Below are positions 36,424 through 51,124 of a DNA stretch of 64,000 bases, in pieces. Source of the stretch: Sipunculus nudus (taxonomy: Eukaryota; Annelida; Sipuncula; Golfingiida; Sipunculidae). Where the stretch lies: contig CM049316.1 in the NCBI GenBank assembly GCA_026874595.1, positions 35,409,339 to 35,473,338 of the forward strand. The letters run 5' to 3'. The position numbers and the translations under genes are program-made. The first letter of the stretch is position 1, and each line of letters opens with the position of its first letter. The notes under the pieces are model-generated. The model did no database searches. It was given only the letters and a program-made list of their open reading frames with translations, and was not told where the DNA came from.

Positions 36424-39400
36424 CTGAAATGTGAAAATAAAAGTTTTAGTTACACCTGTAATAAAAAAATCCTAATAAAATGTAGAGTGAAACCTCAAAA
36501 TTGTGGGCATCCTTGGAAATGGGGCAAACCGTCCATTTTAAAGAGGTGTCCCAGTGGTCGAAGTTTATCTGTATTTTCAATGGCTATTTTGGGAAATCGA
36601 CCCCTAACCCCCAAACCTCTGAAAAATAATCTGCCTACACATCATTTGCACAAATGTAAAAAATATTCAGTTCATTTAAACTGAATAAAGGCTTATAACC
36701 AGGTATTTCATGGAAATATTAATGTTCACAATGACAACAGACATCAAACCCTAGAACTAGAATCTTTGCCACGTTATACCTCACACCTAGGTGAGATTAT
36801 GGCTCTTTGACTTTTGCTGTTGCGTTATCCTTGCTTGATATTACGCACTGATCAGTTGTGCCGTGGTATCGTGTTGTAAAGAAGCTATTAAAACGTTCGC
36901 ATCACTAAAAAATGTTTATTTTAAGTGTAAAGAATTCATAAGATGCAAGTTTAAGTGAGTATTTTTACGTTGTGGGTAAATTTGGTTTTAGATTAGAATT
37001 TACTGACGCCAATAAGGGATCTGCTCGCATAAAATAATTCGGCGGAAGTAAGTTTTTTTTAAGGGCGCCCCCGCCCATTTTTCAGCAGGGACAAATAATC
37101 TTTAGAAACGGCCTGCCTGGCTCGACTACATGTTTCACACTGAAAAAACATCCATGGCAAGCTTCCAAGCTATACTTTGCAGGAAAATATAAGTAACAGT
37201 TTAAATGAGAGGCTGTGAATTCATGACAAAAGCCTACCTTGCAGTCCGGGTTTACCTGGCGGTCCGGGTTCACCTTGTGGTCCTGAAAATAAGAAGAGGA
37301 ATAAGGTTTCAATAATTACTTTCCAATAATATTTAAATTTATAAACATTAGCTAAATATGTATCATTAGATTATTAAATATCCTGAACTGATATAACATA
37401 TATTTGATATACGTAGTAGTTAATTACAGAAATGTTTCTTTACTGTGAGTGATATTTGAGTGATTTATTTCTTGCTGTCAGGTTTAATGCTGAAAAACTT
37501 TTTTTATGGAGATATTCAAAAATAAAATAAACGTGTTAGAAGAGATATATGTGCATATTTCCCCATGGTGATTTTTCCCATTGCTTGAAATTACATATAT
37601 ATTTTTTTAAATGAAAAAAAAATCATTCACACCTGTAATACAAAATCCTATAATGTTGCACTTTTAACTTTCGGACAGGAATGATTTTGTATGACAATAT
37701 AATTTAATGTGTCAAAGCCAAACTCTTCCTGAATAAAAAATCTAGCTATAGATGTATTGCATGGAAATCCAACACTATTAAATTTATCTCAAATGAATGA
37801 CTATAACCATTCAATGAGTATCTATGGCAAGAGTTACATAAGTAGAATATTTGGTACACCACCAATCATTAAAACATAGCATGTCCCCCCCCCCCCCTTT
37901 TTTTTTATATTTGCCAAACACTAGTACAATATACAAAATCAAGTAAGCAAATGTCAAGTGCAGTTTTCTCAGTTCTTTGATGCCTTTTCGTAAAATTAAT
38001 TCACCTATTTAGTATGACCAAGTAATTCCTTAAACTTGGCTATGTTGAAGAAAAACGCGAATATATTGTACATTCCTTCCCTTTTTTTGTATATATACAC
38101 TCTTGCACTCAAATTCTGTTCACATCCAATCAAACAACTAAGCAAAATATACCCCTGAAGTATATAAATTCATTCCAACCCCGAGTGCATCCACGCTAAC
38201 CTTGGCCCATAGACATGGATTACACAATTATTTTTACATTATAAATAAGTAAACAGATACTGTTGCGTCGCAGTCTGCGGTTTGTTGTAGCAAGGAAAGG
38301 GGGGGGGGGGGGGAGTGCGCACGATCTAGATAGATATCTTTAGCGCGAATATTCCCTGTCATCATGGGCGCAATTAGGTGGGGACGGGGGGGGGGACATG
38401 TCCCCCTACTTTTGCAACCAGGAGGATATTCCCCCCCAACCACATTTTGCTAAATTAAATGCAGTCAAGCTAAGACTATTTTTTTTATCACAAATAAAAA
38501 CTATTTCTTATTGATAATATTTTATGTTATTTTTAGTATTTTAGTATAAGGGATGTTAGTTTAATATCAAACAGATAAAAGATCCTTATGGGCTTGGGCA
38601 GATCAAGTTTAAAATGTCATGTTTGAATTATTTAAAATAAGTAATTGTTTGGCGGCAACAACATAATATACCCTGGGGCTTGCTAGAAACTCTGTTGGAA
38701 GCTATGTCCAGAAATCGGGCGCTTACGAAGACGTCAGCCCGAGTCCCCGACTATTAAAATCACCAGTACCCGGCAAGGCCTAGTCGCCCTGTCTGGCTCC
38801 TACAAATTGTTACAATGTAGATACATGAAATCAACTGAATACTCAGTGAACTCCTAGTAACAAGGAAACTGAAACAATGTAATACATTGTTTTAAAGTGC
38901 TCCTGTAAATGTTACTTCGTCATTGCATTAATACAAGGTACTAAAACATTGTAATACATGGTTTATTACCGCAGCGATCATCTGGCAAGAAAGCATACCA
39001 GGTCGACTTCAAAGCCCGTTTATGTTTTAGTTAAAACAGCATTCGTTTGCTAGATTCAATTCAGATTCGATCAGCTTTAGAAGCACTAGGGAATATGGAT
39101 ATACGAAAGTTTTTTGCTAAAGATGTTCCCACGCCCAGTTCAAGTAGCATTAGGTCTGATGACAATGAGACAGCAGAGAAACACGAGACTTCAGCTGAAA
39201 GTGTATCTGATGTCAGCAGCAAAGTACACAATGGAGGACAGTCCACTGAGGCCAGTTCAAGTCATCACCCGGAGCGGCCAGTGAAAAGTTTACCCGATGA
39301 GCCATATCATCCGGATACCAGTATCATGCCTGTGCAGAAGCTACCTAAGTGTACATTGAAATTCCAACAAATTTGGTTCACAAAATATCCTTGGCTTCAT

Positions 39401-42134
39401 TTTGACACTACGGTTGGTGGGGTTATATGCCACGTATGCGCCACGGCCACCTTTCATCACATTCTAGATTTAGCTAAGTGCTCTGAGAACACTTTTACAA
39501 CACAAGGGATTTCTAATTGGAAAAAGGCTCTAGAAAAATTTGAGGCCCATGACAAATCCTTATCGCACAAGCTTCCTCTGCAAAATGTCAGATTCATGAA
39601 GAAAGACGCTGTTACAGTGCAGCTTAGCAGAGGTTGGAAACTTGACCAAGAAAAGGCCCGACTAGCTCTCTTGAAAATACTGTCTTAGAGTGTAATAGAG
39701 GTTTCTAGCTATGCAGGGCCTTCCACTTTGTGGCAGTGATGAATTTAGCGGAAACTTCATGCAACTGCTGCATCTCCGGTGTGAAGATTCCCTAATCTAA
39801 AGACACGGTTATCAAAGAAACAAAGCTTTGTCAGCTGGGATATTCAAAATAAAATCCTTCAGATTATGAGCCATGCAATCTTGCGGCTAATCATAAGAGA
39901 CATAAATACAAAGTCTGTCCAGTACGGATTAGATTTTGATGGTACACAATACGTGCAGAGAAATGAGCAGGAAAGTATTTGTATTCGATATGTTACAGAC
40001 AAATTAGAAGTCCAAGCAGACTGTGGTGGCTTGTATCAAGTTTCCTCAACAACTTGGGAGTCTCTCAGACTGATGATTCGTGATGCTCTGTTGAGACTTC
40101 AACTGCCAATTGAAAATCTCAGAGCTCAAACATATGACGGAGGTTCTTAGATGTCTGGAATACACCGAGGGTGTCAAGCTCAAATTAAAAAAGTTCAACC
40201 TCTTGCTTCATATGTTCATTGCGGTGCACACGTAACTCATCTCGTGACAGCCAAGGCGGTTGAAGCCGCTCCGTATTTACGTGATTCACTTGATAGCGTG
40301 CATGAATTGGGCAAAATCTATGAGGGATCAGGAAAGTTCAAGAATCTCTATTTAAGCCTCCATGATGATTCATGAGCATCACAGGGGAGCCAGTTTGGAA
40401 GAATACAGACTTATTTTCTAGGCCATGGAAAAGGGAACAAGGAAAATGTTCCCAAAGGTAGAGGGGCTGCTGTTGGTATCACCAACTAGTTCCTGTGCAG
40501 CTGAGAGGTCCTTCAGTGCCCTTAGAAGGTTAAAGGCATGGCTGCGTTCCACCATGACGCAGAGAAGGTTAAACCATGTTATGATCTGTAATGATCACAA
40601 GAAACGTCTTGGGGAAGTGTCTTGTCAGCAGTTGGCGGAGGATTTTGTTGACGCGAAAGATTATCGAATGCAAGTTTTTGGTAAATTCTAAAAGTGAAAC
40701 AACTAGTCTATTGCGTGTATTTCACTGACAACTGATTATCCAATCATGTAACAGACGACCTCACTCAATAGACATCTGGGGAATAATTTCTCAGTTATTG
40801 TAATTAGACATGTCTTCTAGATAACAGTAAAGGGGAACATTTGCGAGCATTCAACATTTGAAACTTCAAATATGTTTTAGTCATCATTATCTTTTGCATG
40901 ATTTCATGATTAAAAACTTCATGATCTGATCGCGTCTCAATTTTATTTATAACTGTAAATATTTATTTTTGTCACGCCTAATCTGGCATTAATGTACCAA
41001 CTGATTATTGTGATCCAAGCTTCATAATTTAAAATACTGTCTGAATAAAAGCTACCATTTTATTTCATTTCAGATCTTATACAGGAGCTACGCCGTCATC
41101 CACGTCGGCATCATTCTTTGCTCGAGTAGAATCTTAAACTTTTATAATTCAGTAACTATGTATTTCCTTTTTTTCAGTGTTTTTTCCTTCAGATTAAATT
41201 TTCAACAGACACCCGTTTAACTTGACAGTTCTCATTTGTATTTGATATCTGTGAATGTTACTGGATGGTTAAATCTAAAAGGTGAAGAGTTACACGTAGT
41301 CATCAGCAAGATCAGTTGATGAAAGGCTGTTAAACTGAGACACTAAACTTTACGTATATCATTACATCAACTATATAGTTGTTAATCTTTAACCATAGAG
41401 CTTTTCATTCTTCGATTTCTTGCAACAGATCAATATATCAGTTATACTGAGCATCTTTGAGATCCAGTATCTGCTTCGTTTTCCTATTGTCCCATAGGCC
41501 TACAGTGGAAAAGGCAAGCTGCTTTGTGGCCCTTATTTAATGTCTCATTTAGTTAGTGACTAAAATAATAAAAAAAAAATATTTGCACAGGCCCTTTAAA
41601 ATACTTTAGTGATTGAACATCCATTAAATTATACTTCAAGAAAACTTGCATATAACGTCATGATTGTCAGACGTCCCCCCACATTGTAAGAGGAAATTGC
41701 GCCCCTGTCTGTCATTTCATAACCAAATTGCTGCAGTTTTTTATATTGGAAAATGGTAACTGCAAATATTTCCCACACCACCTCCCAGACACAACCAACT
41801 TCATTCTTATATGATATTTTAACATTGAACGATTTTGGTTTCCTCTACCAGGTCTTTCTAGATTAACTGTTTCGTTCAATCTAACTTTAAAAGTCCAGCT
41901 TTATGGTAGATAAAGATAGGAACGAGAAAACTATCGGTTTCGAGATATGGTCATCAAGTATAATATTACTCCAGGAAAAAGTGTTTTACTTTTACTGGTT
42001 CTCGAATCGGGTATTTTTTTTAAATTGTATACTTTCGGTGAGAGGTGCATGTAAGTTAAGCTGATGCCAAAAGAGCTCCACTGTAATAGCCCGTTTCTTC
42101 AATTGGAGGGAACAAACGAACCGACAAGGACAGG

Positions 42135-42204
<70 letters not shown>

Positions 42205-45200
42205 TTATTTATTTATTTATATTGATTACCTGGTAGTGATGGTGGCCCTGGCTCACCTGGAGGACCTCGGTCACCTGAAGAACATTAGTTAATGAATAAA
42301 AGTTTAAAAGTTTAATTATGCCATTGTAGTAGCATATTTTAAAAGTGACCTATTTTCATGGGTAAGCTTTTATTCAACGAAAATGTCTGGTTATACTTCG
42401 GTATCTCCAGTCAAAGAAGAGTTAAAAGGTAATTGTATTCAATTGGAATGAAAAAGCTATCGGAATCACTATGATTATTTTAAATCTGTTTTTGAAATTA
42501 ATGCCAATTCTCTATATCCATTAAAACAAAAAGTTGCCTTTGACTCTACGTATCATAGCTATACAAGAGTTATATTGAGACTAGGCTATACAGAAAAAAT
42601 ATATAACCCTGAAATTCCCGCCATGACTCCCTAACCAAACGTTCCTGTGTTCCTGCACTATTTTCATATCTTTGGTCTTACATGTCATTCTGGAATCCAC
42701 ATTGACTAAACAATGTTTCGGAAAGGTATACATTTAAAATAAAACCAGGAAATATGTTCAGTCTTTCTTTCTATCTGTCTGTTCGTCCCTGATATTTTAA
42801 TATCAGCATTAATACATAGGAATGTTATTCTTTCTTCTCTCCCAGAACATTGCTTTTTCAAATGGCTGATGAGCTTGGCAAAACCACAGAAACAGCAGCT
42901 GGACAGGGGAGAATGAAGGAGTTATATGAGATCACATAGATATTATATGTAATGATATATAGAAACCAGTGAATGCGATAAAAGTACAGTCAAAAAGACC
43001 AGTAAAACATTCTGTAACAGTTTATGAATTAGACATAGATCAGTCATAGAAGATGTTAAAACAAACAATATAAAAAAGAAGTAATAAGAAACGCAGTTAA
43101 AAATAAAACAAAAATAGTAGAGCAGAGGGAATTAGTGAAATAACAACGAAATTATTCAAATCAGATATGCAAACATGAGTTGATTGACTTTGTTAACTGT
43201 TTACAACAATATGGAAGATAGAACGTGTGTCAAAGGATTGGAGACCGGGACTAATAGATAGATTGCCAGAGAAAGATGACCTGACAGGATGTAAATATTG
43301 GAGAGGTGTTACATTACTTGTACCAAGTACGATTTTTCTCATAATCTGAGGGAGGAGCAATCCGGGTTCAGAAGCGAAAGAAGTACACTCAAGCAAATCT
43401 TTACGTTGCGTTATATTATAGAGCACGAAGCGAAATGGCGGATTACTTCATTAGTAACTATTGTGAATTTTGAAATAGCTTTTGAGTTTTGATTCTGAGC
43501 TTGAATAAGTATATGGAAAATAATAAAAAGTTATGGAATAATTGGGAACAATATTAAAACGGTGCAAACATCATATGAGGACAGTGAATGCGCAGAATTA
43601 GATGAAGGTAAACATTCAAGATGGTTCAAGGTTTAGACAGGAGTAAAAACAAGGAGATGTAATGTCTGAATTTATATTTTTATTTGTTGTTAACCGGGTA
43701 ATGAAAAAGGCAACTGAGGATAGTAATACTGGTATAAGAATTAGAGGACTTAGTTTTTGCTGATGATATAGCTCTTTTGTCATCAGCTCACTAACACATG
43801 CAGTGAAAGTGGAAAAATTGGGTCAATTAGTCCAAAGAGCAGGATTAAACATGAATGAATCGGACGTAAAGAGATAATCAACAGTAGAAACAAAAGTTCA
43901 ATTCGATTTCCTTGTCAAAATCTTAACACAGTGACAAAATACAAGTACCTGCTAGCCACTGTGAGCATTTCTTTTTTTTTGGAGGGGGGGAGGGAGGGAG
44001 GGGTAACGAAGACATTGAAACAGATTATACAGGAAAAGAACAATCTTTATGAAATTAAAACAAATATTTAATTCAATTATCTACTCTTACATATGGATGT
44101 CAAACATGGAAAATAAATGTCACTTACAACAAAATTATTCAACTTTATGTTTAAATATTTAATTAAGATCCTAAAAATAGGATGGACATAAACTATATCA
44201 AATAATAACATCATAATGAAAACTGGGGAAAGGAGAAACAGTGAAGACGTTAAGATCAAGAGAAGAAATTGGATGGCGCATATCTTGAGGATGGAGGCGG
44301 ATGATAACTGCAGAGTGGCGTTGAAATAAGGACCGGAGGGAGAAAACAAAGCAGGATGTCACCAAACCTTATGGGGAAGAACCTTCGAAAATGAAAAGGA
44401 ATGAACTAGGGTGGAGTATTTGGCAGAACCATACCCCGAGACAAAACCAGCTTGAGGGAGCAAACTGCAGGGTCCGAAGATGATTGGTAAGGTTGATAAA
44501 GCTTACCAGCACATCCGGGGGGCCCCATAGGACCAGGTCGTCCTGAAATGTGAAAATAAAAGTTTGAGTTACACCTGTAATAAAAAAATCCTAATAAAAT
44601 GTAGAGTGAAACCTCAAAATTGTGGGCATCCTTGGAAATGGGGCAAACCGTCCATTTTAAAGAGGTGTCCCAGTGGTCGAAGTTTATCTGTATTTTCAAT
44701 GGCTATTTTGGGAAATCGACCCCTAACCCCCAAACCTCTGAAAAATAATCTGCCAAACATCATTTGCACAAATGTAAAAAAATATTCAGTTCATTTAAAC
44801 TGAATAAAGGCTTATAACCAGGTTTTTCATGGAAATATTAATGTTCACAATGACAACAGACATCAAACCTTAGAACTAGAATCTTTGCCACGTTATACCT
44901 CACACCTAGATGAGATTATGGCTCTTTGACTTTTGCATTGGCGTTATCCTTGCTTGATATAACGCGCTGTTCAGAAGTGCCGTAGTATCGTGTTGTAACG
45001 AAGCTATTAAAACGTTCGCACCACTAAAAATTGTTTATTTTAAGTGTAAAGAATTCATAAGATGCAAGTTTAAGTGAGTACTTTTACGTTGTGGGTCAAT
45101 TTGGTTTTAGATTAGAATTTACTGACACCAACAAGGGATCTGCTCGCATAAAATAATTCGGCGAAAGTAAGTTTTTTGTAAGGGTGCCCCCGTTCATTTT

Positions 45201-48200
45201 TCAGCAGGGACAAATAATCTTTAGAAACGGCCTGCCTGGCTCACCTACATGTTTCACGCAAGCTTCCAAGCTAAACTTTGCAGGAAAATATAAATTACAG
45301 TATAAATGAGAGGCTGTGAATTCATGACAAAAGCCTACGTTGCGGTCCGGGTTCACCTTGAGGACCGGGGCGAGCATAGATCCGTGGTCCTAAAAATAAG
45401 AAGAGGAATAAGGTTTCAATAATTATTTTCTAATAATATTTGATTTTATAAACATCAGCTAAATATGTAGTCATTAGATTATTAAATATCCTGAACTGAT
45501 ATAACATATATTTGATATACGTAGTAGTTAATTACAGAAATGTTCCTTCACTGTGAGTGATATTTGATTATTTCTTGCTGTCAAGTTTAATGCTGGAAAA
45601 TGTTTTTTATGGAGATATTCAAAAATAAAAAAAAACGTGTTAAAGAGATATATGTGCATATTTCCCAATGGTGTTGTTTGCTTGAAATTACATATATATT
45701 TGTTTAAATGAAAAATACATCATTCACACATGTAATACAAAATCCTTTAATGTTGCACTTTTAACTTTCGGACAGGAATAATTTTGTATGACAAGATAAT
45801 TTAATGTGTCAAAGCCAAACTCTTCCTGAATAAAAAATCTAGCCATAGATTTATTGCATGGAAATCCAACACTATTAAATTTACCTCAAATGAACGACGA
45901 TAATCATTCAATGAGTATCTATTGCAAGAGTTACATAAGTAGAATATTTGGTACACCACCAATCATTAAAACATAGCATGTCCCCCCCCCCCCCTTTTTT
46001 TTTTATTTTTGCCAAACACTAGTACAATATACAAAATCAAGTAAGCAAATGTCAAGTGAAGTTTTCTCAGTTCTTTGATGCCTTTTCGTAAAATTAATTC
46101 ACCTATTTAGTATGACCAAGTAATTCCTTATACTTGGCTATGTTGAAGTAAAACGCGAATATATTGTACATTCCTTCCCTTTTTTAGATATATACACTCT
46201 TGCACTCAAATTCTGTTCACGTCTAATCAAACAACTAAGCAAAATACACCCCTGAAGTATATAAATTAATTCCAACCCCAAGTGCATCCACGCTAACCTT
46301 GGCCCATAGACATGGATTACACAATTATTTTAACATTATAAATAAGTAAAAAGATACTGTTGCGTCGCAGTCTGCGGTTTGTTGTAGCAAGGAAAAGGGC
46401 GGGGGGGATGCGCACGATCTAGATAGATATCTTTAGCGCGAATATTCCCTGTAATCATCGGCGCAATTATGTGGGGGACGGGGGGGGGGGACATGTCCCC
46501 TCACTTTTGCAACCAGGGCGGACATACCATACTTTGCCCCCCCCCCCCACATTTTGCTAAATTAAATGCAGTCAAGCTAAGACTATTTTTTTTTCATCCC
46601 TAATAAAAACTATTTCTTATTTATAATAATATGTTTATTTTGAGTATAAAGGATGTTAGTTTAATATCAAACAGATAAAAGATCCTTATGGGCTTAGGCC
46701 AATCAAGTTTAAAATGTTATGTTTGAATTATTTAAAATAACTAATTGTTTGGCGGCGACAACATAATATACCCTGGGGCTTGCTAGAAACTCTGTTGGAA
46801 GCTATGTCCACACATCGGGCGCTTACGATGACGTCAGCCCGAGTCCCCGACTATTAAAATCACCAGGACCCGGCAAGGCCTAGTCGCCCTGTCTGGCTCC
46901 TACAAATTGTTACAATGTAGATACATGAAATCAACTGAATACTCAGTGAACTCCTAGTAACAAGGAAACTGAAACAATGTAATACATTGTTTTAAAGTGC
47001 TCCTGTTAATTTTACTTCGTCATTGCATGAAGACAAGGTACTGAAACATAGTAATACATGGTTTATTACCGCACCGATCATCTGGCAAGAAAGCATACCA
47101 GGTCGACTTCAAATCCCGTTTAGTTAAGTTTAGTTAAGACAGCATTCGTTTGTTTGTTTCAATTCAGATTCGATCAGCTTTAGAAGCACTAGGGAATATA
47201 TATATATACGAAAGTTTTTTGCTAAAGATGTTTCCAAGCCATTAGTAGCATCAGGTCTGGTGAAAATGAGACAGCAGAGAAACACGAGACTTCAGCTGAA
47301 AGTGTACCTGATGTCAGCAGCAAAGTACACCATGGAGGACAGTCCACTGAGGCCAGTTCCAGTCATCACCCGGAGCGGCCAGTGAAAAGTTTACCCGATG
47401 AGCCATATCATCCGGATACCAGTATCATGCCTGTTCAGAAGCTACCAAAGCGTACATTGAAATTCCAACAAAGTTGGTTCACAAAATATCCTTGGCTTCA
47501 TTTTGACACTACGGTTGGTGGGGTTATATGCCACGTATGCGCCACGGCCACCTTTCATCACATTCTAGATTTAGCTAAGTGCTCTGAGAACACTTTTACA
47601 ACACAAGGGATTTCTAATTGGAAAAAGGCTCTAGAAAAATTTGAATCCCATGAAAAATCCTCATCTTACAAGCTTGCTATGCAAAATGTCAGATTCATGA
47701 AGAAAGACGCTGTTACAGTGCAGCTTAGCAGAGGTTTGAAATTTGACCAAGAAAAAGGCCCGACAAGCTCTCCTGAAAACAGCGTCTTAGAGTGTAATAG
47801 AGGTTTCTAGCTATGCAGGGCCTTCCACTTTGTGGCAGTGATGAATTTAGCGGAAACTTCATGCAACTGCTGCATCTCCGTTTTGAAGATGCCCTAATCT
47901 AAAGACATGGTTATCAAAGACACAAAGCTTCGTAAGCTGGGATATTCAAAATGAAATCCTTCAGATTATGAGCCATGCAATCTTGCGGCTTATCATAAGA
48001 GACATAAATACAAAGTCTGTCCAGTACGGGTTAGTTGTTGATGGTAAACAAGACGTGCAGGGAAATGAGCAGGAAAGTATTTGTATTCGATATGTTACAG
48101 ACACGTTAGAAGTCCAAGCAGACTGTGTTGGCTTGTATCAAGTTTCCTCAACAACTGGGGAGTCTCTCAGCCTGATGATTCGTGTTGCTCTGTTGAGTCT

Positions 48201-51072
48201 TCAACTGGCAATTGAAAATCGCAGAGCTCAAACAAATGACGGAGGTTCTAATATGTCTAGAATACACCGAGGGTGTCAAGCTCAGATTAAAAAAGTTCAA
48301 CCTCTTGCTTCATATGTTCATTGCGGTGCACACGTAACTCATCTCGTGACAGCCAAGGCGGTTGAAGCCGCTCCGTATTTACGTGATTCACTTGATAGCG
48401 TGCATGAATTGGGCAAAATCTATGAGGGATTAGGAAAGATCAAGAATCTCTATTTAAGCCTCCATGATGATTCCACGAATGTACCAGCTCCATCTCGACT
48501 GAAACCGATATGCCCAACTCGTTGGTTGACCAGACTTTCAGCAGTCAATGATGTCTTGAAGAATTACTTTGATATTCTAGATGCACTGCAGAAAGCAGCA
48601 GCCACCTTTGGGAGCAATGTTGCTTCCAGAGCAAATGGTTAACTCACAATTTTTTAATCTGGCAAGATTATGCTGGGCCTCTTGTATGCATTACCTGTTA
48701 TAAATTGCACGGAGAAATTGAATAGAACTTTACAGTGAACAGATGTCAACGTGGCAAGCATGCTGCAATCCGTAAATCTTGTTAAGACTGAACTTCAACA
48801 CCTTCGTTCAGATGAAGAGTTCAGTCGTATATTTAGAAAGGCTGAAAAAAATAACTGATTTGGATCTAAACCCATTAGAAGCTCCAAGGAGGAGGAAGCT
48901 ACCAAGAAGATATGGTCAAGGAACTGCTCCACAGCACGAGTTTGAATCTGTGGAGGCACTGTATCGTTGCCAGTTTTTCAGTGTAATCGACGTGGCTGTC
49001 AGACACCTTGATGATTACTTTGAATCATCAGATCTGGAGGAATACAGGAATTTATCAAACCTTTTCCTCAAAGCAGAAGCCTCAATTAATCATCATACCA
49101 TACAGCCAATCGTTAAGAAGTATCCTGAGCTAGAACCTTCTTTGGAGCTTAAAATGAATTTTTACAGACACCACCACAGGGGAGCCAGTTTGGAAGAACA
49201 CAGACTTATTTTCCAGTCAATGGAAAAGGGGACAAGGAAAATGTTCCCAAAGGTAGAGAGGCTCCTCAGGCTGCTGATGGTATCACCAATTAGTTCCTGT
49301 GCAGCCGAGAGGTCCTTCAGTGCCCTTAGGAGGTTAAAGACATGGCTGCGTTCCTCCATGACGCAGAGAAGGTTAAACCATGTTATGATCTGTCATGTTC
49401 ACAAGAAACGTCTTGGGGAAGTGTCTTGTCAGCAGATAGCGGAGGAATTTGTAAACGCGAAAGATTATCGAATGCAGGTTTTTGGTAAATTCTAAAAGTG
49501 AAACAACTAGTCTATTGCCTGTATTGCACTGACAACTGATGATCCAATCATGTAACAGACGTCTTGACTCAATAGACATCTGGGGAATAATTTCTCAGTT
49601 ATTGTAATTAGACATGTCTTCTAGATAACAGTAGCGAGGAACATTTGCGAGCATTCAACATTTAAACTTCAAATATGTTTTAGTCATCATTATCTTTTGC
49701 ATGACTTCATGATTAAAACCTTCATGATCTGATCGCGTCTCAATTTTATTTATAACTGTGAATATTTATTTTTGTCAAGCCTAATCTGGCATTAATGTAC
49801 CAACTAATTATTGTGATCCAAGCTTCATAATTTAAAATACTGTCTGAATAAAAAGCTGCCATTTTATTTCATTTGAGATCTTATACAGGAGCTACGCCGT
49901 CATCCACGTCGGCATCATTTTTAGCTCGAGTAAAATCTTAAACTTTTATTATTCAGTAACTATGTATTTCTTTTTTTTCACTGTTTTTTCCTTCAGATTA
50001 AATTTTCAACATACACCCGTTTAACTTGACAGTTCTCATTTGTATTTGATATCTGTGAATGTTACTGGATGGTTAAATCTAAAAGATGAAGAGTTACACG
50101 TGGTCATCAGCAAAATCAGTTGATGAAAGGCTGTTTAACAGAGACACTAAACTTTACGTATATCATTACATTTACTATTTAGTTGTTAATCTTTAACCAT
50201 GCAGCTTTTCATTCTTCGAATTCTTGCAACAGATCAATATATCAGTTATACTGAGCATCTTTGAGATCCAGTATCTGCTTCGTTTTCCTATTGTCCCATA
50301 GGCCTACAGTGGAAAAGGCAAGCTGCTTTGTGGCCCTTATTTAATGTCTCATTTAGTTAGTGACTAAAATAATGAAAAAAAAATATTTGCACAGGCCCTT
50401 TAAAATACTTCAGTGATTCAACATCCATTAAATAATATTTCAAGAAAACTTGCATATAACGTCATGATTGTCAGACCCCCCCCCCCCCCCCCCCCTCCCC
50501 CAACATTGTAAGAGGAAATTGCGCCCCTGCCTCTCATTTCATAACCAAATTGCTGTAATATTTTTTATATTGGAAAATGGTAACTGCAAATATTTCCCAC
50601 ACCACCTACCAGACACAACTAACTGGGCGGATAGAGGCCTACTGGTACAAACCTTTTAGGTTTTTTGAGTCATGAAAATAGAGGCACCCCTGGTTCTGAG
50701 TCCTTTCTGATGTTACATATTATGAACTTTAAGTTTATTTTTATATGATATTTTAACATTTAACGATTTTAGTTTCCTTTACCAGGTCTTTCTAGATTAA
50801 CTGTTTTGTTCAATCTAACTTTAAAAGTCCAAATTAATGGTAGATAAAGATAGGAACGAGAAAACTATCGGTTTCGAGATATAGTCATCAAGTGTAACAT
50901 TACTCCACGAAAAAGTGTCTTACTTTTACTGGTTCTCGAATCGGGTATTTTTTTTTTATTTGGTATGCTTTCGGTGAGAGGTGCATGTAAGTTAAGCTGA
51001 TGCCAAAAGGGCTCCACTCTAATAGCCCGTTTCTTCAATTGGAGGGAACAAAGGAACCGACAAGGACAGGTC

Positions 51073-51124
<52 letters not shown>

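Larger units (their letters stand above)
35305..42862. repeat. Gene B tandem duplication, left unit
   Basis: It aligns with 42,863-52,597 in direct order: LINE 3' half, 36-nt exon, 45-nt exon, hAT element, 45-nt exon. Only a few differences per 100 bases are seen by eye. The left unit is shorter (7.56 versus 9.73 kb), because it lacks part of the LINE RT, about 690 bases of the hAT, and about 870 bases near its right end. Confidence 0.93.

Noticed and set aside
39061-39246. Minus-strand frames over the hAT transposase (also 49,162-49,359 and 49,373-49,579)
   Set aside because: Shadows of the transposase pseudogenes.
44406-44699. 97-codon minus frame that includes GRPGPMGPPGCAG as one exon
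   Set aside because: The Gly-X-Y part is bounded by splice signals at 44,542 and 44,507; flanking codons are intron.
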